Positions 8,356 to 17,716 of a stretch of DNA of 64,000 bases are shown piece by piece (position 1 is the stretch's first letter; each line of letters opens with the position of its first letter). Under the pieces are notes generated by a model that worked only from the letters and a program-made list of their open reading frames with translations, made no database searches and was not told where the DNA came from. The position numbers and the translations under genes are program-made. Source of the DNA: Microvirga arsenatis (GTDB lineage: Bacteria > Pseudomonadota > Alphaproteobacteria > Rhizobiales > Beijerinckiaceae); NCBI RefSeq assembly GCF_009910705.1, contig NZ_JAAAXJ010000001.1, forward strand, positions 434,001 through 498,000, read 5' to 3'.

Positions 8356-9231
8356 TTACTGTTCGCGGGGATCGAGCGCATCGCGCAGGCCGTCGCCGAG
8401 TAGGTTGAAGCCGAGCACGATCAGGAAGATGGCCGAACCCGGAAAGATCGACATCCAGGGCGCCTGATCCATGAAGTTCTTGGCCGTGTTCAGCATCGAG
8501 CCCCAGGAGGGGTTCGGCGGCTGCTGGCCGAGTCCGAGGAAGGAGAGGCTTGCCTCCGCGATGATGGCGGTGGCGATGGTGAGCGTGCCCTGAACCAGGA
8601 TCGGCGGCAGCACGTTCGGAAGAACGTAGCGCAGCATGATCCAGAAATCGGGAAGGCCGATGGCCCGCGCCCCCTCCACGTAATCCTCCGCCTTCACGGT
8701 CAGCACCTGGCCGCGGGTGAGGCGGATGAAGATCGGCATGGCGGACAAGCCGATGGCGATCATGGCGTTGCTGAGGCTGGGGCCGAGGAAGGCTGCCAGT
8801 GCGATGGCCAGGATGAGGAAGGGAATCGCCAGCATCGCATCCGTGGCGCGGGAGATCGCGGCATCGATCCAGCCGCCGAAGTAACCGGCGACGAGACCGA
8901 AGGGAACGCCCAGGACGATGGCGATGAAGACCGAGATCACGCCCGCCATGATCGAGGCGCGGGCGCCCCAGAGCATTCGGGACAGGAGGTCGCGCCCGAG
9001 CTCGTCGGTGCCGAACCAGAACAGCTCGGAGGGCGGCTTGCGGATGCTCGTGAAGCTCGGCTTGATCGGATCGAAGGGTGCGAAATAGGGCCCGATGATG
9101 GCGGCCAGAATGAAGAACAGGACGATGATCCCGCCGACGACGGCGCTCTTGTTCTTCAGGAACTTCGCAAGAACGCGGCTGCGCTTCTTGGGCAGCGCGA
9201 CTTCATCGGCAATGGCTGCGGTGGCGGTCAT
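8356..9231 (-). CDS. dppC: Peptide ABC transporter permease, DppC type
   Basis: 291 residues. A short cytoplasmic N-terminus (MTATAAIADEVALPKK) leads into a membrane segment, an extracytoplasmic loop with the conserved WFGTDELGRDLLSR motif, and the BPD_transp_1 domain with the EAA loop (YVEGARAIGLPDFWIM). It forms the heterodimeric channel with the DppB-type protein. Its ATG overlaps the dppB stop by 4 bp (ATGA), so the two are translationally coupled. The same frame remains open further upstream inside dppB, but that part is not coding in this frame. Confidence 0.92.
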   Translation of the reverse strand: MTATAAIADEVALPKKRSRVLAKFLKNKSAVVGGIIVLFFILAAIIGPYFAPFDPIKPSFTSIRKPPSELFWFGTDELGRDLLSRMLWGARASIMAGVISVFIAIVLGVPFGLVAGYFGGWIDAAISRATDAMLAIPFLILAIALAAFLGPSLSNAMIAIGLSAMPIFIRLTRGQVLTVKAEDYVEGARAIGLPDFWIMLRYVLPNVLPPILVQGTLTIATAIIAEASLSFLGLGQQPPNPSWGSMLNTAKNFMDQAPWMSIFPGSAIFLIVLGFNLLGDGLRDALDPREQ

Positions 9232-10175
9232 GCGGCGTGCCTCAGGCGGGGATTGACGAGAACGTAGAGAACGTCGGCCAGAAGGTTCATGAAGATGAAG
9301 CCGACGGCGGTGCAGAGCACCACGCCCTGAACGACGGCATAGTCGCGGTTGAACACCGCATCGACGATGAGCTTGCCGAAGCCCGGAATGGTGAAGATCT
9401 GCTCGGTCAGCACGGCGCCCGCCAGCAGCTCGCCGAAGAGCAGGGTCGAGAGCGTCACGATGGGCACGAGCGCGTTGCGCAGGGCGTGCTTCAGGATGAC
9501 TTTTCGGGAGAGGAGACCCTTGGCGCGAGCCGTCCGGATGTAGTCGGAGCGCATGACGCCCAGCATGGCGCTGCGGGTGTGGCGCATGAGACTTGCTGCC
9601 AAGCCCGTTCCGAGCACGAAGGCCGGCATGAGCATGGTCTTGATGTTGAGCCACAGATCCTCGGTCGGCGGCACGTAGCCGGAGGCCGGCAGAAGCTTCC
9701 AGCGCACGGAAATCAGCATGATGAGCATGATGCCGAGCCAGAAGTTCGGGATGGACAGGCCCGACAGCGCGATCACGTTGGCGGTGTAGTCGACCGCCGT
9801 TCCCTTCCTGACGGCCGAGATGATGCCTGCCGGAATGCCGATGGCGAGGGCCACGATCATGGCCATGATGGCAAGCTCGATGGTGACGGGAAGCTTGCTG
9901 AGGATGAGCTCGAGCACCGGGATGTCGGTGCGCAGGGAGATGCCGAGATTGCCGGTGAGCGCCGAGCCGATCCAGGCGAAGTACTGAACGGGAATGGGAT
10001 CGTCCAGCCGGTACTTTTCGCGCAGGTACGCGAGCACCTGCGGGTCGCGTTCCTCGCCTGCCATGGTCAGGACGGGATCTCCGGGCAGGAGCTTCTGCAA
10101 GGCGAAGACCATGATCGACACGATGATCAGCGTCGGGATGGCTATCAGTATTCGTCGTCCGATATAGCGCAGCAT
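9228..10175 (-). CDS. dppB: Peptide ABC transporter permease, DppB type
   Basis: 315 residues with the DppB/OppB N-terminus (MLRYIGRRILIAIPTLI), the GDPV motif (LPGDPVLTMAGEE), about six membrane segments and the EAA loop (YIRTARAKGLLSRKV). With DppC it makes the inner-membrane pore for di/oligopeptides. The gene follows the binding-protein gene after ~70 bp and overlaps dppC by 4 bp. Confidence 0.92.
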   Translation of the reverse strand: MLRYIGRRILIAIPTLIIVSIMVFALQKLLPGDPVLTMAGEERDPQVLAYLREKYRLDDPIPVQYFAWIGSALTGNLGISLRTDIPVLELILSKLPVTIELAIMAMIVALAIGIPAGIISAVRKGTAVDYTANVIALSGLSIPNFWLGIMLIMLISVRWKLLPASGYVPPTEDLWLNIKTMLMPAFVLGTGLAASLMRHTRSAMLGVMRSDYIRTARAKGLLSRKVILKHALRNALVPIVTLSTLLFGELLAGAVLTEQIFTIPGFGKLIVDAVFNRDYAVVQGVVLCTAVGFIFMNLLADVLYVLVNPRLRHAA

Positions 10176-10246
10176 CGGCTCGTGGATCCCGCTTCAGAAA
10201 GGGAAGGAGCGTGCCCGGCGCGGGCCGGGCACGCGGTGGTCGGCGG

Positions 10247-11746
10247 TCAGGAGGCGAACTTCACGCCCTTCAGTCGGATCATGCCGTCCGGATAGGGCTT
10301 GAAGTTCTGGACCTTCTTCGTGTGGACGAAAGGCCAGGGCTGATAGTAGGTGTAGATGATCGGCAGATCCTGCTTGAGGATCTCCTGAGCCTGATCGTAG
10401 AGCTGCTTGCGCTTGGCCTCGTCATTGACGGTGCGGGCCTCGTTCAGGAGCTTGTCGATCTGCTCGTTGCAGTACTTGCCGTCGTTGAGGGCGCCCTTGC
10501 AGGTCACGAACGGATGGATGTTGCCGTCCGGGTCGACGCGGCCGGACCAGCCGATCACGTTGACGTCGAAGTTGCCGGCCTGGGCCTCCTTCTGCATGGC
10601 CGCGAACTCGGTCGGGCGCAGAGTGATCTCGAAGCCGGCCTCGGCCGCCATGGCCTGGATGATTTCGGCGATCTGCTGTGCCGTCGTTCCGGTGCCGAAG
10701 GTGAGCTCGAACTTCACGCGGTCGACGCCAGCTTCCTTGAGAAGCTGCTTTGCCTTCGCAACGTCACGCTGGTTGGCCTTGAACTTCGGGTTGTTGTATG
10801 GGCTCGCCTCAGGGAAGGGCTGGCCAGCCGGCGGATAGATGCCCGCACCGACAACCTCGTTGATCACGTTGCGGTCGATGGAGAGTTCGAGGGCCTGCCG
10901 AACACGCTTGTCCTGGCCGAGCTTGGACTTGGCACGCTCGCCGTTGTTGGTGTTGATCGTCAGGCCCTGATAGCCGATGCCGGAGACCGGAGCGAAGACG
11001 AGGCTGGAATCGCCCTTGACGGCCGGAACGTCGCTCGGCGCAAGGCGCTCGAGAAGGTCGAGGTTGCCGGAGCGCAGATTGGCAAGACGCACAGTCGTGT
11101 CCGGGATGGGCTGGAACACGATGCGCTCGAAGTTGAAGCTCTTGGCGTCCCAGTGATCGGCGAAGCGCTCGAGCACGATCCGGTCGTTCTGCACGCGCTC
11201 GACGAACTTGTAGGGGCCCGAGCAGACCGGCTTCTGGCCGAAATCCGCGGAAGCCAGTGCCTTCGGAGACATGATCATGCCGGCGCGGTCGGAGAGCTGG
11301 GAGAGCAGGGTCGCGTCCGGGCGGGACAGGTTGACCTTCACGGTGAGGTCGTCCACGGCCTCCACGTTGTCGACCGATGTCAGCTCGCTCTTGCGCAGGG
11401 AGTCGGGCAGGGTGCGGGCGCGGTCGATGTTGGCCTTCACGGCAGCGGCGTTCAAGGGCTCGCCGTCGTGGAACTTCACGCCCGGGCGCAGCTTGAACGT
11501 CAGCGACTTGCCGTCGTCGCCCCATTGCCACTCGGTGGCGAGCTCCGGCGTGAACTTCAGGTCCGGCGTGATGTCGACGAGCTTGTTGCACAACGACGTG
11601 AACACGATGCGGCCGACGAAGGTGCGGGCGCGGTGCGGATCGAGCACATCCGGATCCTCGTTCAGGCCGATGCGCAGGGTCTGCGCGGAGGCAGCGGTGC
11701 TCGCAAGGAGCCCGGCAGCCATGACCAGGAGCAGTCTCTTCTTCAT
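10247..11746 (-). CDS. Peptide ABC transporter periplasmic binding protein
   Basis: 499 residues of the SBP_bac_5 (DppA/OppA) family. A Sec signal peptide (MKKRLLLVMAAGLLASTAASA) precedes the mature TLRIGLNEDPDVLDPHRA. Family hallmarks include LRPGVKFHDGEPLNAAAVKANIDRA and VRQALELSIDRN. The start is the ATG preceded by GGAGG with an 8-nt spacer; a TTG five codons upstream is not needed. It delivers peptides to the DppBC/DppDF complex. Ligand specificity cannot be predicted, but the neighbouring gamma-glutamyltransferase suggests gamma-glutamyl peptides are worth testing. Confidence 0.9.
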   Translation of the reverse strand: MKKRLLLVMAAGLLASTAASAQTLRIGLNEDPDVLDPHRARTFVGRIVFTSLCNKLVDITPDLKFTPELATEWQWGDDGKSLTFKLRPGVKFHDGEPLNAAAVKANIDRARTLPDSLRKSELTSVDNVEAVDDLTVKVNLSRPDATLLSQLSDRAGMIMSPKALASADFGQKPVCSGPYKFVERVQNDRIVLERFADHWDAKSFNFERIVFQPIPDTTVRLANLRSGNLDLLERLAPSDVPAVKGDSSLVFAPVSGIGYQGLTINTNNGERAKSKLGQDKRVRQALELSIDRNVINEVVGAGIYPPAGQPFPEASPYNNPKFKANQRDVAKAKQLLKEAGVDRVKFELTFGTGTTAQQIAEIIQAMAAEAGFEITLRPTEFAAMQKEAQAGNFDVNVIGWSGRVDPDGNIHPFVTCKGALNDGKYCNEQIDKLLNEARTVNDEAKRKQLYDQAQEILKQDLPIIYTYYQPWPFVHTKKVQNFKPYPDGMIRLKGVKFAS

Positions 11747-11787
11747 TCTGTTGTCCTCCAAAAGTCCTCTGGATGGGTTCTTTCAGT

Positions 11788-12888
11788 TCAGGGGCTCGTC
11801 GCGACGGTCTTATCCTGCCGTTCACGCCAAGTTCGGTAGAGCGCCAGGCGCTGGCTGAGCGCTGCGCTTGGAGGCGGGGCGCTGATCGAGCCGGCGCCCG
11901 CCCCCTGGATGTCGCGCCAGAAATGGCATGCCACCTGCCGGCCGTCGGGCGTCGTCTCAAGCGCCGGATGCTGCTCCTTGCAGACCGGACGCGCATGGGG
12001 ACAGCGCGTATGGAAGCGGCAGCCCGGTGGCGGAGCTGCAGGGCTCGGCACATCGCCCTGCAGCAGGACCTTCGGCTGCCGGCTTGCCGGACTCGGGATC
12101 GGAATCGCGGCGAGAAGCGCCTGCGTGTACGGGTGAAGCGGGTTGTCGAAGAGCGCGTCCGTGTCGGACAGCTCCACGATCTCGCCGAGATACATCACGG
12201 CGATGCGGTCGCTCATGTGGCGGATCACGGCCAGATCGTGCGCCACGATGACGAGGGTGAGGCCGAAGCGGTCCTTCAGATCCTCGAGCAGATTGATGAT
12301 CTGCGCCTGGATCGACACGTCGAGAGCCGAGACCGGCTCGTCGCCCACAATCAGCTTCGGATCGCCCGCGAGGGCTCGGGCGATGCCGATGCGCTGGCGC
12401 TGGCCGCCGGAGAACTCGTGCGGATAGCGGTCCGAATGGGTCGGCAGCAGGCCGACCGTACGCATGAGATCAGCGACGCGCTCGCGTTTCTCGGAACCGG
12501 CCGCGAGGTTATGCAGCCAGATCGGCTCGGCGATGATGTCGCCCACGTTCATGCGCGGGTTGAGCGAGGCATAGGGGTCCTGGAAGATGATCTGCAGGTC
12601 CCGGCGCAGGCGCCGCATCTCGCCCTTGCTGAGCTTCAGGATCGAGCGCCCCTCGTAGCGCACGTCGCCGTCCGTGGGCTCGATCAGGCGCAGGAGAAGG
12701 CGCCCGAGCGTGGACTTGCCGCATCCGGATTCCCCGACGACTGCGAAGGTCTCGCCGCGCCGGATGCCGAAGGATACGCCGTCGACCGCCCGCACCACCG
12801 TCGGCTTCGAGAGAAGACCGCCGCTGCCAAAGTGCTTCTTGAGGCCGACGCCTTCGAGGATGATGTCGCTGGAAGGCATCATGCTCAT
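11788..12888 (-). CDS. dppF: Peptide ABC transporter ATP-binding protein, DppF type
   Basis: 366 residues. Walker A is GESGCGKST, the signature [15 protein letters not shown] type ([15 protein letters not shown]), and Walker [13 protein letters not shown]. The C-terminal oligopeptide-transporter domain ends in a Cys-rich stretch ([14 protein letters not shown]) like those that bind an Fe-S cluster in some homologues. The ATG overlaps the stop of dppD by 4 bp and has GGAGC upstream. Energises import together with DppD. Confidence 0.92.
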   Translation of the reverse strand: MSMMPSSDIILEGVGLKKHFGSGGLLSKPTVVRAVDGVSFGIRRGETFAVVGESGCGKSTLGRLLLRLIEPTDGDVRYEGRSILKLSKGEMRRLRRDLQIIFQDPYASLNPRMNVGDIIAEPIWLHNLAAGSEKRERVADLMRTVGLLPTHSDRYPHEFSGGQRQRIGIARALAGDPKLIVGDEPVSALDVSIQAQIINLLEDLKDRFGLTLVIVAHDLAVIRHMSDRIAVMYLGEIVELSDTDALFDNPLHPYTQALLAAIPIPSPASRQPKVLLQGDVPSPAAPPPGCRFHTRCPHARPVCKEQHPALETTPDGRQVACHFWRDIQGAGAGSISAPPPSAALSQRLALYRTWRERQDKTVATSP

Positions 12889-13943
12889 GAGGCTGCTCCA
12901 CGGTGAAGTTCGAGGGGGGCGTACCAGCAGCGCGCCCGGTGGCCGGGCCTGATCTCGGCGAGAGGGGGCGGATCGTTGGCGCAATGGCCGTCGGAGAACG
13001 GGCAGCGGGGGGTGAAGCGGCAGCCCTTCGGCATGAGCTCGGCCGGCGGGACGGTGCCGCGGATCGTGGCGAGGCGGCCCTGGCGGCGGCCGAGGGACGG
13101 CACGGATCCCATGAGGCCGATGGTGTAAGGGTGCTGGGGATCATCGAAGATCGCCTCGACGGGACCGCTCTCCACGACCCGGCCCGCGTACATCACCGCG
13201 ACTTCGTCGGCGACCTCGGCCACGACGCCGAGGTCGTGGGTGATGAGGATCATGGCCGTGCCGGTTTCCTCCTGAAGGCGCCTGATCAGGGTGAGGATCT
13301 GGGCCTGGATGGTCACGTCGAGGGCGGTGGTCGGCTCGTCGGCGATCAGGAGCTGCGGGTCGTTGGCAAGCGCCATGGCGATCATCACGCGCTGACGCAT
13401 GCCGCCGGACATCTCGTGCGGATAGGCGCGCAGGCGCTTCTCCGGCGCGGGGATGCGCACCTTCCTGAGCATGTCGAGGGCCCGCTCCATGGCCTCGGCC
13501 TTCGAGACCTTGCGATGGCGCACGATGCCTTCCGCGATCTGGTCGCCGATGGTGAAGGCGGGGTTGAGCGAGGTCATCGGCTCCTGGAAGATCATGGCGA
13601 TCCGGTCGCCGCGCAGGTCCGACCGCTCGCGCTCCGAGAGCGTCAGCAGGTCCTGTCCGTCGAAGACGGCGGCGCCCGCAACGATCCTCGCCGGCGGGGT
13701 CGGCAGGAGGCCCATCAGGGCCAGCGACGTCACGCTCTTGCCGCAGCCGGACTCGCCTACGATGCAGAGGGTCTTGCCCTTGCTGACGGAGAAGGAGACG
13801 TCATCGACCACATTCACGCCCTTGGGAGCGCCGTCGAAGCGCACGGACAGCCCCTGCACGTCGAGCAGCGGCGGGGCCGATGGTGCGGTCTCCCGAGTGG
13901 GATTCGACTGAGGAGCCAGCTGTCTCGCCGCTTCACGTCCCAT
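12885..13943 (-). CDS. dppD: Peptide ABC transporter ATP-binding protein, DppD type
   Basis: 352 residues. Walker [10 protein letters not shown], signature [15 protein letters not shown], Walker [13 protein letters not shown], and a C-terminal cysteine-containing stretch [14 protein letters not shown]. The N-terminus carries a short extra leader ([16 protein letters not shown]) before the ABC fold. The start region overlaps the end of the upstream regulator gene by 11 bp, so regulator and transporter are in one transcript. Confidence 0.92.
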   Translation of the reverse strand: MGREAARQLAPQSNPTRETAPSAPPLLDVQGLSVRFDGAPKGVNVVDDVSFSVSKGKTLCIVGESGCGKSVTSLALMGLLPTPPARIVAGAAVFDGQDLLTLSERERSDLRGDRIAMIFQEPMTSLNPAFTIGDQIAEGIVRHRKVSKAEAMERALDMLRKVRIPAPEKRLRAYPHEMSGGMRQRVMIAMALANDPQLLIADEPTTALDVTIQAQILTLIRRLQEETGTAMILITHDLGVVAEVADEVAVMYAGRVVESGPVEAIFDDPQHPYTIGLMGSVPSLGRRQGRLATIRGTVPPAELMPKGCRFTPRCPFSDGHCANDPPPLAEIRPGHRARCWYAPLELHRGAAS

Positions 13944-14706
13944 GGCGAATTCTATCCTTGCTATGCGTCACGAGGGCTTCCGGGAGGTGCCCGTCGACAT
14001 GATCGGGGAGGGGGCGGGTCATGACCTTCAGCAGGCCCTCCCGCACGAATTCGAGATGCTCGCGCATCGCCTGCTCGGCCGCATGGGCTTCCCGCTGGGC
14101 AATGGCTGCGATCACCCGGCGATGCTGTTCGACATAGATCTGCTGGCGCTCCCCCGAGCGCGCCCGCTCGCGCAGGAGCCGCCAGGTTGCGTCCTGGCGG
14201 ATGCGGTCGATCATGTCGAAGATGGCGAGCAGAAGGGAGTTCCCGGCCGCTTCGGCGATGGTCCGGTGCAGGGCGCTGTCCCAGAGTTCGCGCCCGTCCG
14301 CGTCGGAGCTGGAGGCGGTCTTCTCGGCGAGATGCAGGAGGCGTTCGATGTCGCCGTTCGTCGCCCGCATGGCGGCCAGACGCGCCAGGGCCGGCTCGAT
14401 TTCCAGGCGGACATCCATGACCTCGAGGGGGTGTGTCCTCTTGGCCAGCTCCTCGAGGTTCGTCGGCGTCTGCGCCGGGCGCGGCCCGAGGAACGTGCCC
14501 TTGCCCTGGTGACGCCAGATCCGCCCCTCGGCCTCGAGGACCTCGAGCGCCCGCCGCAGAGCACGCCGGCCGATGCCGATCCGAGCGGCGAGCTCCCGCT
14601 CGGGCGGGAGACGCTGCTCCCCTTCCGAGGAGCTCTGGTCCAGGAGAGCCCGCAACTGCCCGAGGGCGAAGTTGGAGCTGTCCGTCGGAGGATCCGGGTT
14701 GGACAT
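13933..14706 (-). CDS. FadR/GntR-family transcriptional regulator (FCD domain)
   Basis: 257 residues: an N-terminal winged helix (LPPERELAARIGIGRRALRRALEVLEAEG, about residues 35-65) with the wing RIWRHQGKGTFLG, followed by an FCD ligand-binding domain (EVMDVRLEIEPALARLAAMRAT ... WDSALHRTIAEAAGNSLL ... EQHRRVIAAI) in which acidic and His residues normally bind a metal and a carboxylate effector. It is the first gene of the peptide operon and overlaps dppD, so it is the natural candidate for its regulator. The ATG is preceded by GGAG at 9 nt; the TTG eight codons upstream was not chosen. Confidence 0.88.
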   Translation of the reverse strand: MSNPDPPTDSSNFALGQLRALLDQSSSEGEQRLPPERELAARIGIGRRALRRALEVLEAEGRIWRHQGKGTFLGPRPAQTPTNLEELAKRTHPLEVMDVRLEIEPALARLAAMRATNGDIERLLHLAEKTASSSDADGRELWDSALHRTIAEAAGNSLLLAIFDMIDRIRQDATWRLLRERARSGERQQIYVEQHRRVIAAIAQREAHAAEQAMREHLEFVREGLLKVMTRPLPDHVDGHLPEALVTHSKDRIRHGT

Positions 14707-14806
14707 GAAATCCAGCTCCGTGCGAACCAATCTTACCTAAGGTCCGCAAACGGCGAAGGCTTGTTTCGCGATCTGGGCTTCAGGCGAAACAACGCTAACC
14801 CGAACC

Positions 14807-14840
14807 CGAACCAATTTGCAACTGGTCCAGCGATGGTTCG
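14807..14840. promoter_or_regulatory. Inverted repeat CGAACCA-N20-TGGTTCG upstream of the GntR operon
   Basis: Two perfect 7-bp arms in inverted orientation lie 100-135 bp upstream of the regulator start. A third copy, CGAACCAAT, occurs at 14723-14731 close to the start codon. Repeated half-sites in front of an autoregulated GntR-type operon suggest an operator, but the spacing is longer than that of the usual FadR-type site. Confidence 0.35.
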
Positions 14841-14962
14841 TTGGTCGCTGCTGCTGTTTCAACAGCCAAGATGCCGTCGGCCATGCGGGAGCGTGTCCGG
14901 CTCGGGCTGCCGAGGCCTGCGCAAGGTTTGAAAATTCTCAGAGCGGATCGGGGAGGGCGCTC

Positions 14963-15874
14963 TCAGGGGCCCATGCTCCCTTCAGGCCAGTTGGTTCCGG
15001 CTTCCATGCCCTCGCCAGTCCGATGGAGTGCGCGAAGACCGTGGCGGAAAGTCGGATACCGCAGGGTGACCCCAAGGTCGGTCTTGATCCGCGTATTGCG
15101 GACGCGTTTGTTGTCCTCATAGAAGGAGCGCGCCATGGGAGTCTGCTCGGCCTCCTCGAAGGAAATTTCGGGCGGCGGCTCGCAGCCCAGCAGTTCGGCT
15201 GCATAGGCGATGACGTCCTGAGGCGGCCCCGGCTCGTCGTCCGCCACATTGTAGATCGCATTGCGGCTCGGCCGCTCGATGGAAGCCCAGAGAACCTGGG
15301 CGATGTCCTCCGTATGGATGCGGTTGAAGACCTGTCCGGGCTTGACGACGCGCTTGGCGGTGCCGTCGGCCACCTTAAGGAGGGCGTTCCGGCCCGGGCC
15401 GTAGATTCCGGCCAACCGGAAGATCTGGACGGCGAATGCTGCCTTATCTCCCAGTGCAAGCCACTCCTGCTCGGCCGCAATGCGGCTGCGCGCGCGGGCC
15501 GTTGCGGGATTGGGGGGCGTAGTCTCGTCGACCCAGGCCCCATCGGCATTGCCATACACGCCGACCGTCGACAGGTAGCCGACCCAGCGCAGCTTCGGTG
15601 CGGAGGCAATGGCATCGGAGAAATGCGTCAGAACGGGATCGGTCCCGCCGGAGGGCGGCACGGAGATCAGCAGCGCGTCGGCCTGCGACAGGCAGTCGAG
15701 GATCCGGGGATCGTAGGCGGCTCCGTCGAAACGGAATGCCCTCACGCCTGATTTCTCCAGAATGCCTGCCTTCTCGACGGAGCGGACCGTGCCGGCGATG
15801 CTCTCGCATTGCGTGCGGTGGTGGGCGATGAACTGAAGGGCCGTGTAGCCCAGGCCGAACACGAACAGGTTCAT
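14963..15874 (-). CDS. NAD(P)-dependent epimerase/dehydratase-like SDR protein
   Basis: 303 residues. An extended short-chain dehydrogenase with a slightly divergent Rossmann start (MNLFVFGLGYTALQFIA, instead of GxxGxxG), an internal YLSTVGVYGNADG strand containing the active-site Ser/Thr-Tyr region, and a RLAGIYGPGRNAL substrate-domain motif. It resembles the YeeZ group of NAD(P)-binding epimerase-like proteins, whose reaction is not established. The gene is a single unit, divergent from the amidohydrolase gene. The start was taken at the ATG opening the Rossmann strand; the longer frame upstream has no family sequence. Confidence 0.8.
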   Translation of the reverse strand: MNLFVFGLGYTALQFIAHHRTQCESIAGTVRSVEKAGILEKSGVRAFRFDGAAYDPRILDCLSQADALLISVPPSGGTDPVLTHFSDAIASAPKLRWVGYLSTVGVYGNADGAWVDETTPPNPATARARSRIAAEQEWLALGDKAAFAVQIFRLAGIYGPGRNALLKVADGTAKRVVKPGQVFNRIHTEDIAQVLWASIERPSRNAIYNVADDEPGPPQDVIAYAAELLGCEPPPEISFEEAEQTPMARSFYEDNKRVRNTRIKTDLGVTLRYPTFRHGLRALHRTGEGMEAGTNWPEGSMGP

Positions 15875-16017
15875 GGGAGCGGAAATCCTCGCGATTGCCG
15901 GATGGCGGGGGACCCTAGCGCATCGTACGGAAAAGAGGATCCGGTTTCTCACACGGCGCCGAGCGCAGCCGTGCCGAAGGGACGGGACACGGCCATGACC
16001 GGCCAAGCTTCCCCTTT

Positions 16018-16048
16018 GTGATAGATTGATCCGCCCAGAGGCTATCAC
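16018..16048. promoter_or_regulatory. Inverted repeat GTGATAG-N17-CTATCAC
   Basis: A perfect 7-bp inverted repeat sits ~75-100 bp before the amidohydrolase start in the divergent SDR/amidohydrolase spacer. It could be an operator for either gene. No regulator gene is adjacent. Confidence 0.25.
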
Positions 16049-16120
16049 CATAACGGCATGTGCAGAATGGAGCGGGGGCAGCCGCGGTGTCGCGGCGGGC
16101 CTCCGGCGTGGAGGGAGTTC

Positions 16121-17269
16121 ATGGCACTGACCAACCAGGACATGGTCGATCTTGTGGCCTTCAGGCGCAGCCTTCATCGCATTCCCGAACTCTCCCGGGA
16201 GGAGGCGGCGACTGCGCGCGAGGTCCAGGCATTCCTGGCCCCGACGCAGCCGGACCGGGTCGTCACCGGGCTGGGCGGTCATGGAGTGGCTGCCGTCTAT
16301 GAGGGGCGGGAGCCGGGACCGACGGTGATGTTCCGGGCGGAGCTCGATGGCCTGCCCATCGAGGAGATCTCAGCGATACCCCATCGCTCCACGACTCCCG
16401 GCAGGGGCCACCTGTGCGGCCATGACGGGCATATGGCCGTCCTGGCCGCCCTTGCGCGGACGCTCGGTCGCCAGCGCCCGCAGCGCGGCCGGGTCGTCCT
16501 GATGTTCCAACCCGCGGAGGAGGACGGGTCGGGAGCCGCCGCCGTGATCGCCGACCCGCGTTTCCGGGAAATCGCGCCGGATTTCGCCTTCGCCCTCCAC
16601 AACCTCCCTGGCATGCCCTTCGGCAAGGTTGCGCTCGCGGAAGGGCCGGTGAACTGCGCCTCGCGCGGGATGCGCATCGTGCTGACCGGCAAGACCGCCC
16701 ATGCCTCGATGCCCGAATTCGGGATCTCCCCGGTCGATGTCGTCGCGCAGCTGATGCCTGCGCTCACCGGTCTCGGGAAGGGCGGCCCACTGGAAGAGGG
16801 CTTCTCCATGGTCACGGTTACCCATGCCAAGATCGGCGAGGCGGCCTTCGGCGTGGCACCCGGACATGCGGAAATCTGGGCGACGCTGAGAACGCTCACG
16901 GACGCCGGCATGGAGGACCTCTGCGCCAGTGCCGAGCAGCTTGTCTTGAGTGCCGCGCGGCAGAAGGGCCTCGGCGTCGAGATCTCCTACGACGACATCT
17001 TTCAGCATTGCGAGAACGCGCCCGAGGCCGTGGCCCATCTCCGCCGGGCGCTCGAGGAAGAAGGTGTGCCCTACGATCGGGGCCAGCTTCCGATCAGGGC
17101 ATCGGAGGATTTCGGACGTTTCGGCCACAGGGCTCCGGCCGCCATGTTCTTCCTTGGCGCCGGCGAGAACCATCCGAGCCTTCACAATCCGGACTACGAT
17201 TTCCCCGACGATCTGATCGCCATCGGCGCCCGCGTGTTCATCAGGACCTTGCGCAACCTGCTCGGATGA
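16121..17269 (+). CDS. M20-family amidohydrolase (hippurate hydrolase/N-acyl amino acid deacylase type)
   Basis: 382 residues. Metal-binding motifs of the M20D group are present: CGHDGH (99-104), QPAEEDGSGA, and HNLPGMPFG, followed by the dimerisation insert with MRIVLTGKTAHASMPEFG. The C-terminal catalytic half ends with FLGAGENHPSLHNPDYDFPDD, typical of this family. It removes acyl groups from N-acyl amino acids or similar amides in the cytoplasm; the exact substrate is unknown. The start is the ATG preceded by GGAGG; an in-frame ATG 21 codons upstream encodes no family sequence. Confidence 0.9.
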   Translation: MALTNQDMVDLVAFRRSLHRIPELSREEAATAREVQAFLAPTQPDRVVTGLGGHGVAAVYEGREPGPTVMFRAELDGLPIEEISAIPHRSTTPGRGHLCGHDGHMAVLAALARTLGRQRPQRGRVVLMFQPAEEDGSGAAAVIADPRFREIAPDFAFALHNLPGMPFGKVALAEGPVNCASRGMRIVLTGKTAHASMPEFGISPVDVVAQLMPALTGLGKGGPLEEGFSMVTVTHAKIGEAAFGVAPGHAEIWATLRTLTDAGMEDLCASAEQLVLSAARQKGLGVEISYDDIFQHCENAPEAVAHLRRALEEEGVPYDRGQLPIRASEDFGRFGHRAPAAMFFLGAGENHPSLHNPDYDFPDDLIAIGARVFIRTLRNLLG

Positions 17270-17281
17270 GGCTGATCATCC

Positions 17282-17716
17282 TCAGCCTCCAAGGCCTGCC
17301 TGCTTCGCCCGCTTTCGCTCGCAGGAACGGCATTTGCAGCCAACCGGCTTGATGAAGGTCTCAAAATAGTTCTTGCCGTAATTGTAGGTGATCTCATCGC
17401 CGGGCTTGATGCGCTTGATCGCCCTGATGCGGATGCGGCCTCGTGACACGGTCGCCTGAGCGTTGGGCCGGCATGAATGGTTGATGTATCGCGCCGTGTT
17501 CCAGCGCGGTGAGCCGTCGATGGTCCAGCGGCTGTTGATCTCGAACAGGTAACGCGTGTTCCTGCGGCGCTGAACCTCCTCGCTGGTGATCCGAGGCCCG
17601 ACATATTCGATGATGAAGGTTCCCTTTTCGATCACATCGGTCGCGAAGAGGCCGAGACCGGTTTCCGATCGCCCGATCCGGAAAGGGCCTTCCGGCCGTC
17701 TGGTACTCGTCGTCAC
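17282..17716 (-). CDS. SET-domain protein-lysine methyltransferase-like protein
   Basis: 144 residues, essentially a bare SET domain: FRIGRSETGLGLFATDVIEKG (SET-N), the catalytic-core motif YINHSCRPNAQ, and GDEITYNYGKNYF. It closes with a post-SET-like Cys cluster (CKCRSCERKR). SET enzymes use S-adenosylmethionine to methylate lysines; bacterial substrates are mostly unknown. The start is inferred as a GTG preceded by GGAG at 7 nt, because no in-frame ATG lies close; the frame upstream is open but carries no domain. The gene ends only 12 bp from the converging amidohydrolase gene. Confidence 0.82.
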   Translation of the reverse strand: MTTSTRRPEGPFRIGRSETGLGLFATDVIEKGTFIIEYVGPRITSEEVQRRRNTRYLFEINSRWTIDGSPRWNTARYINHSCRPNAQATVSRGRIRIRAIKRIKPGDEITYNYGKNYFETFIKPVGCKCRSCERKRAKQAGLGG

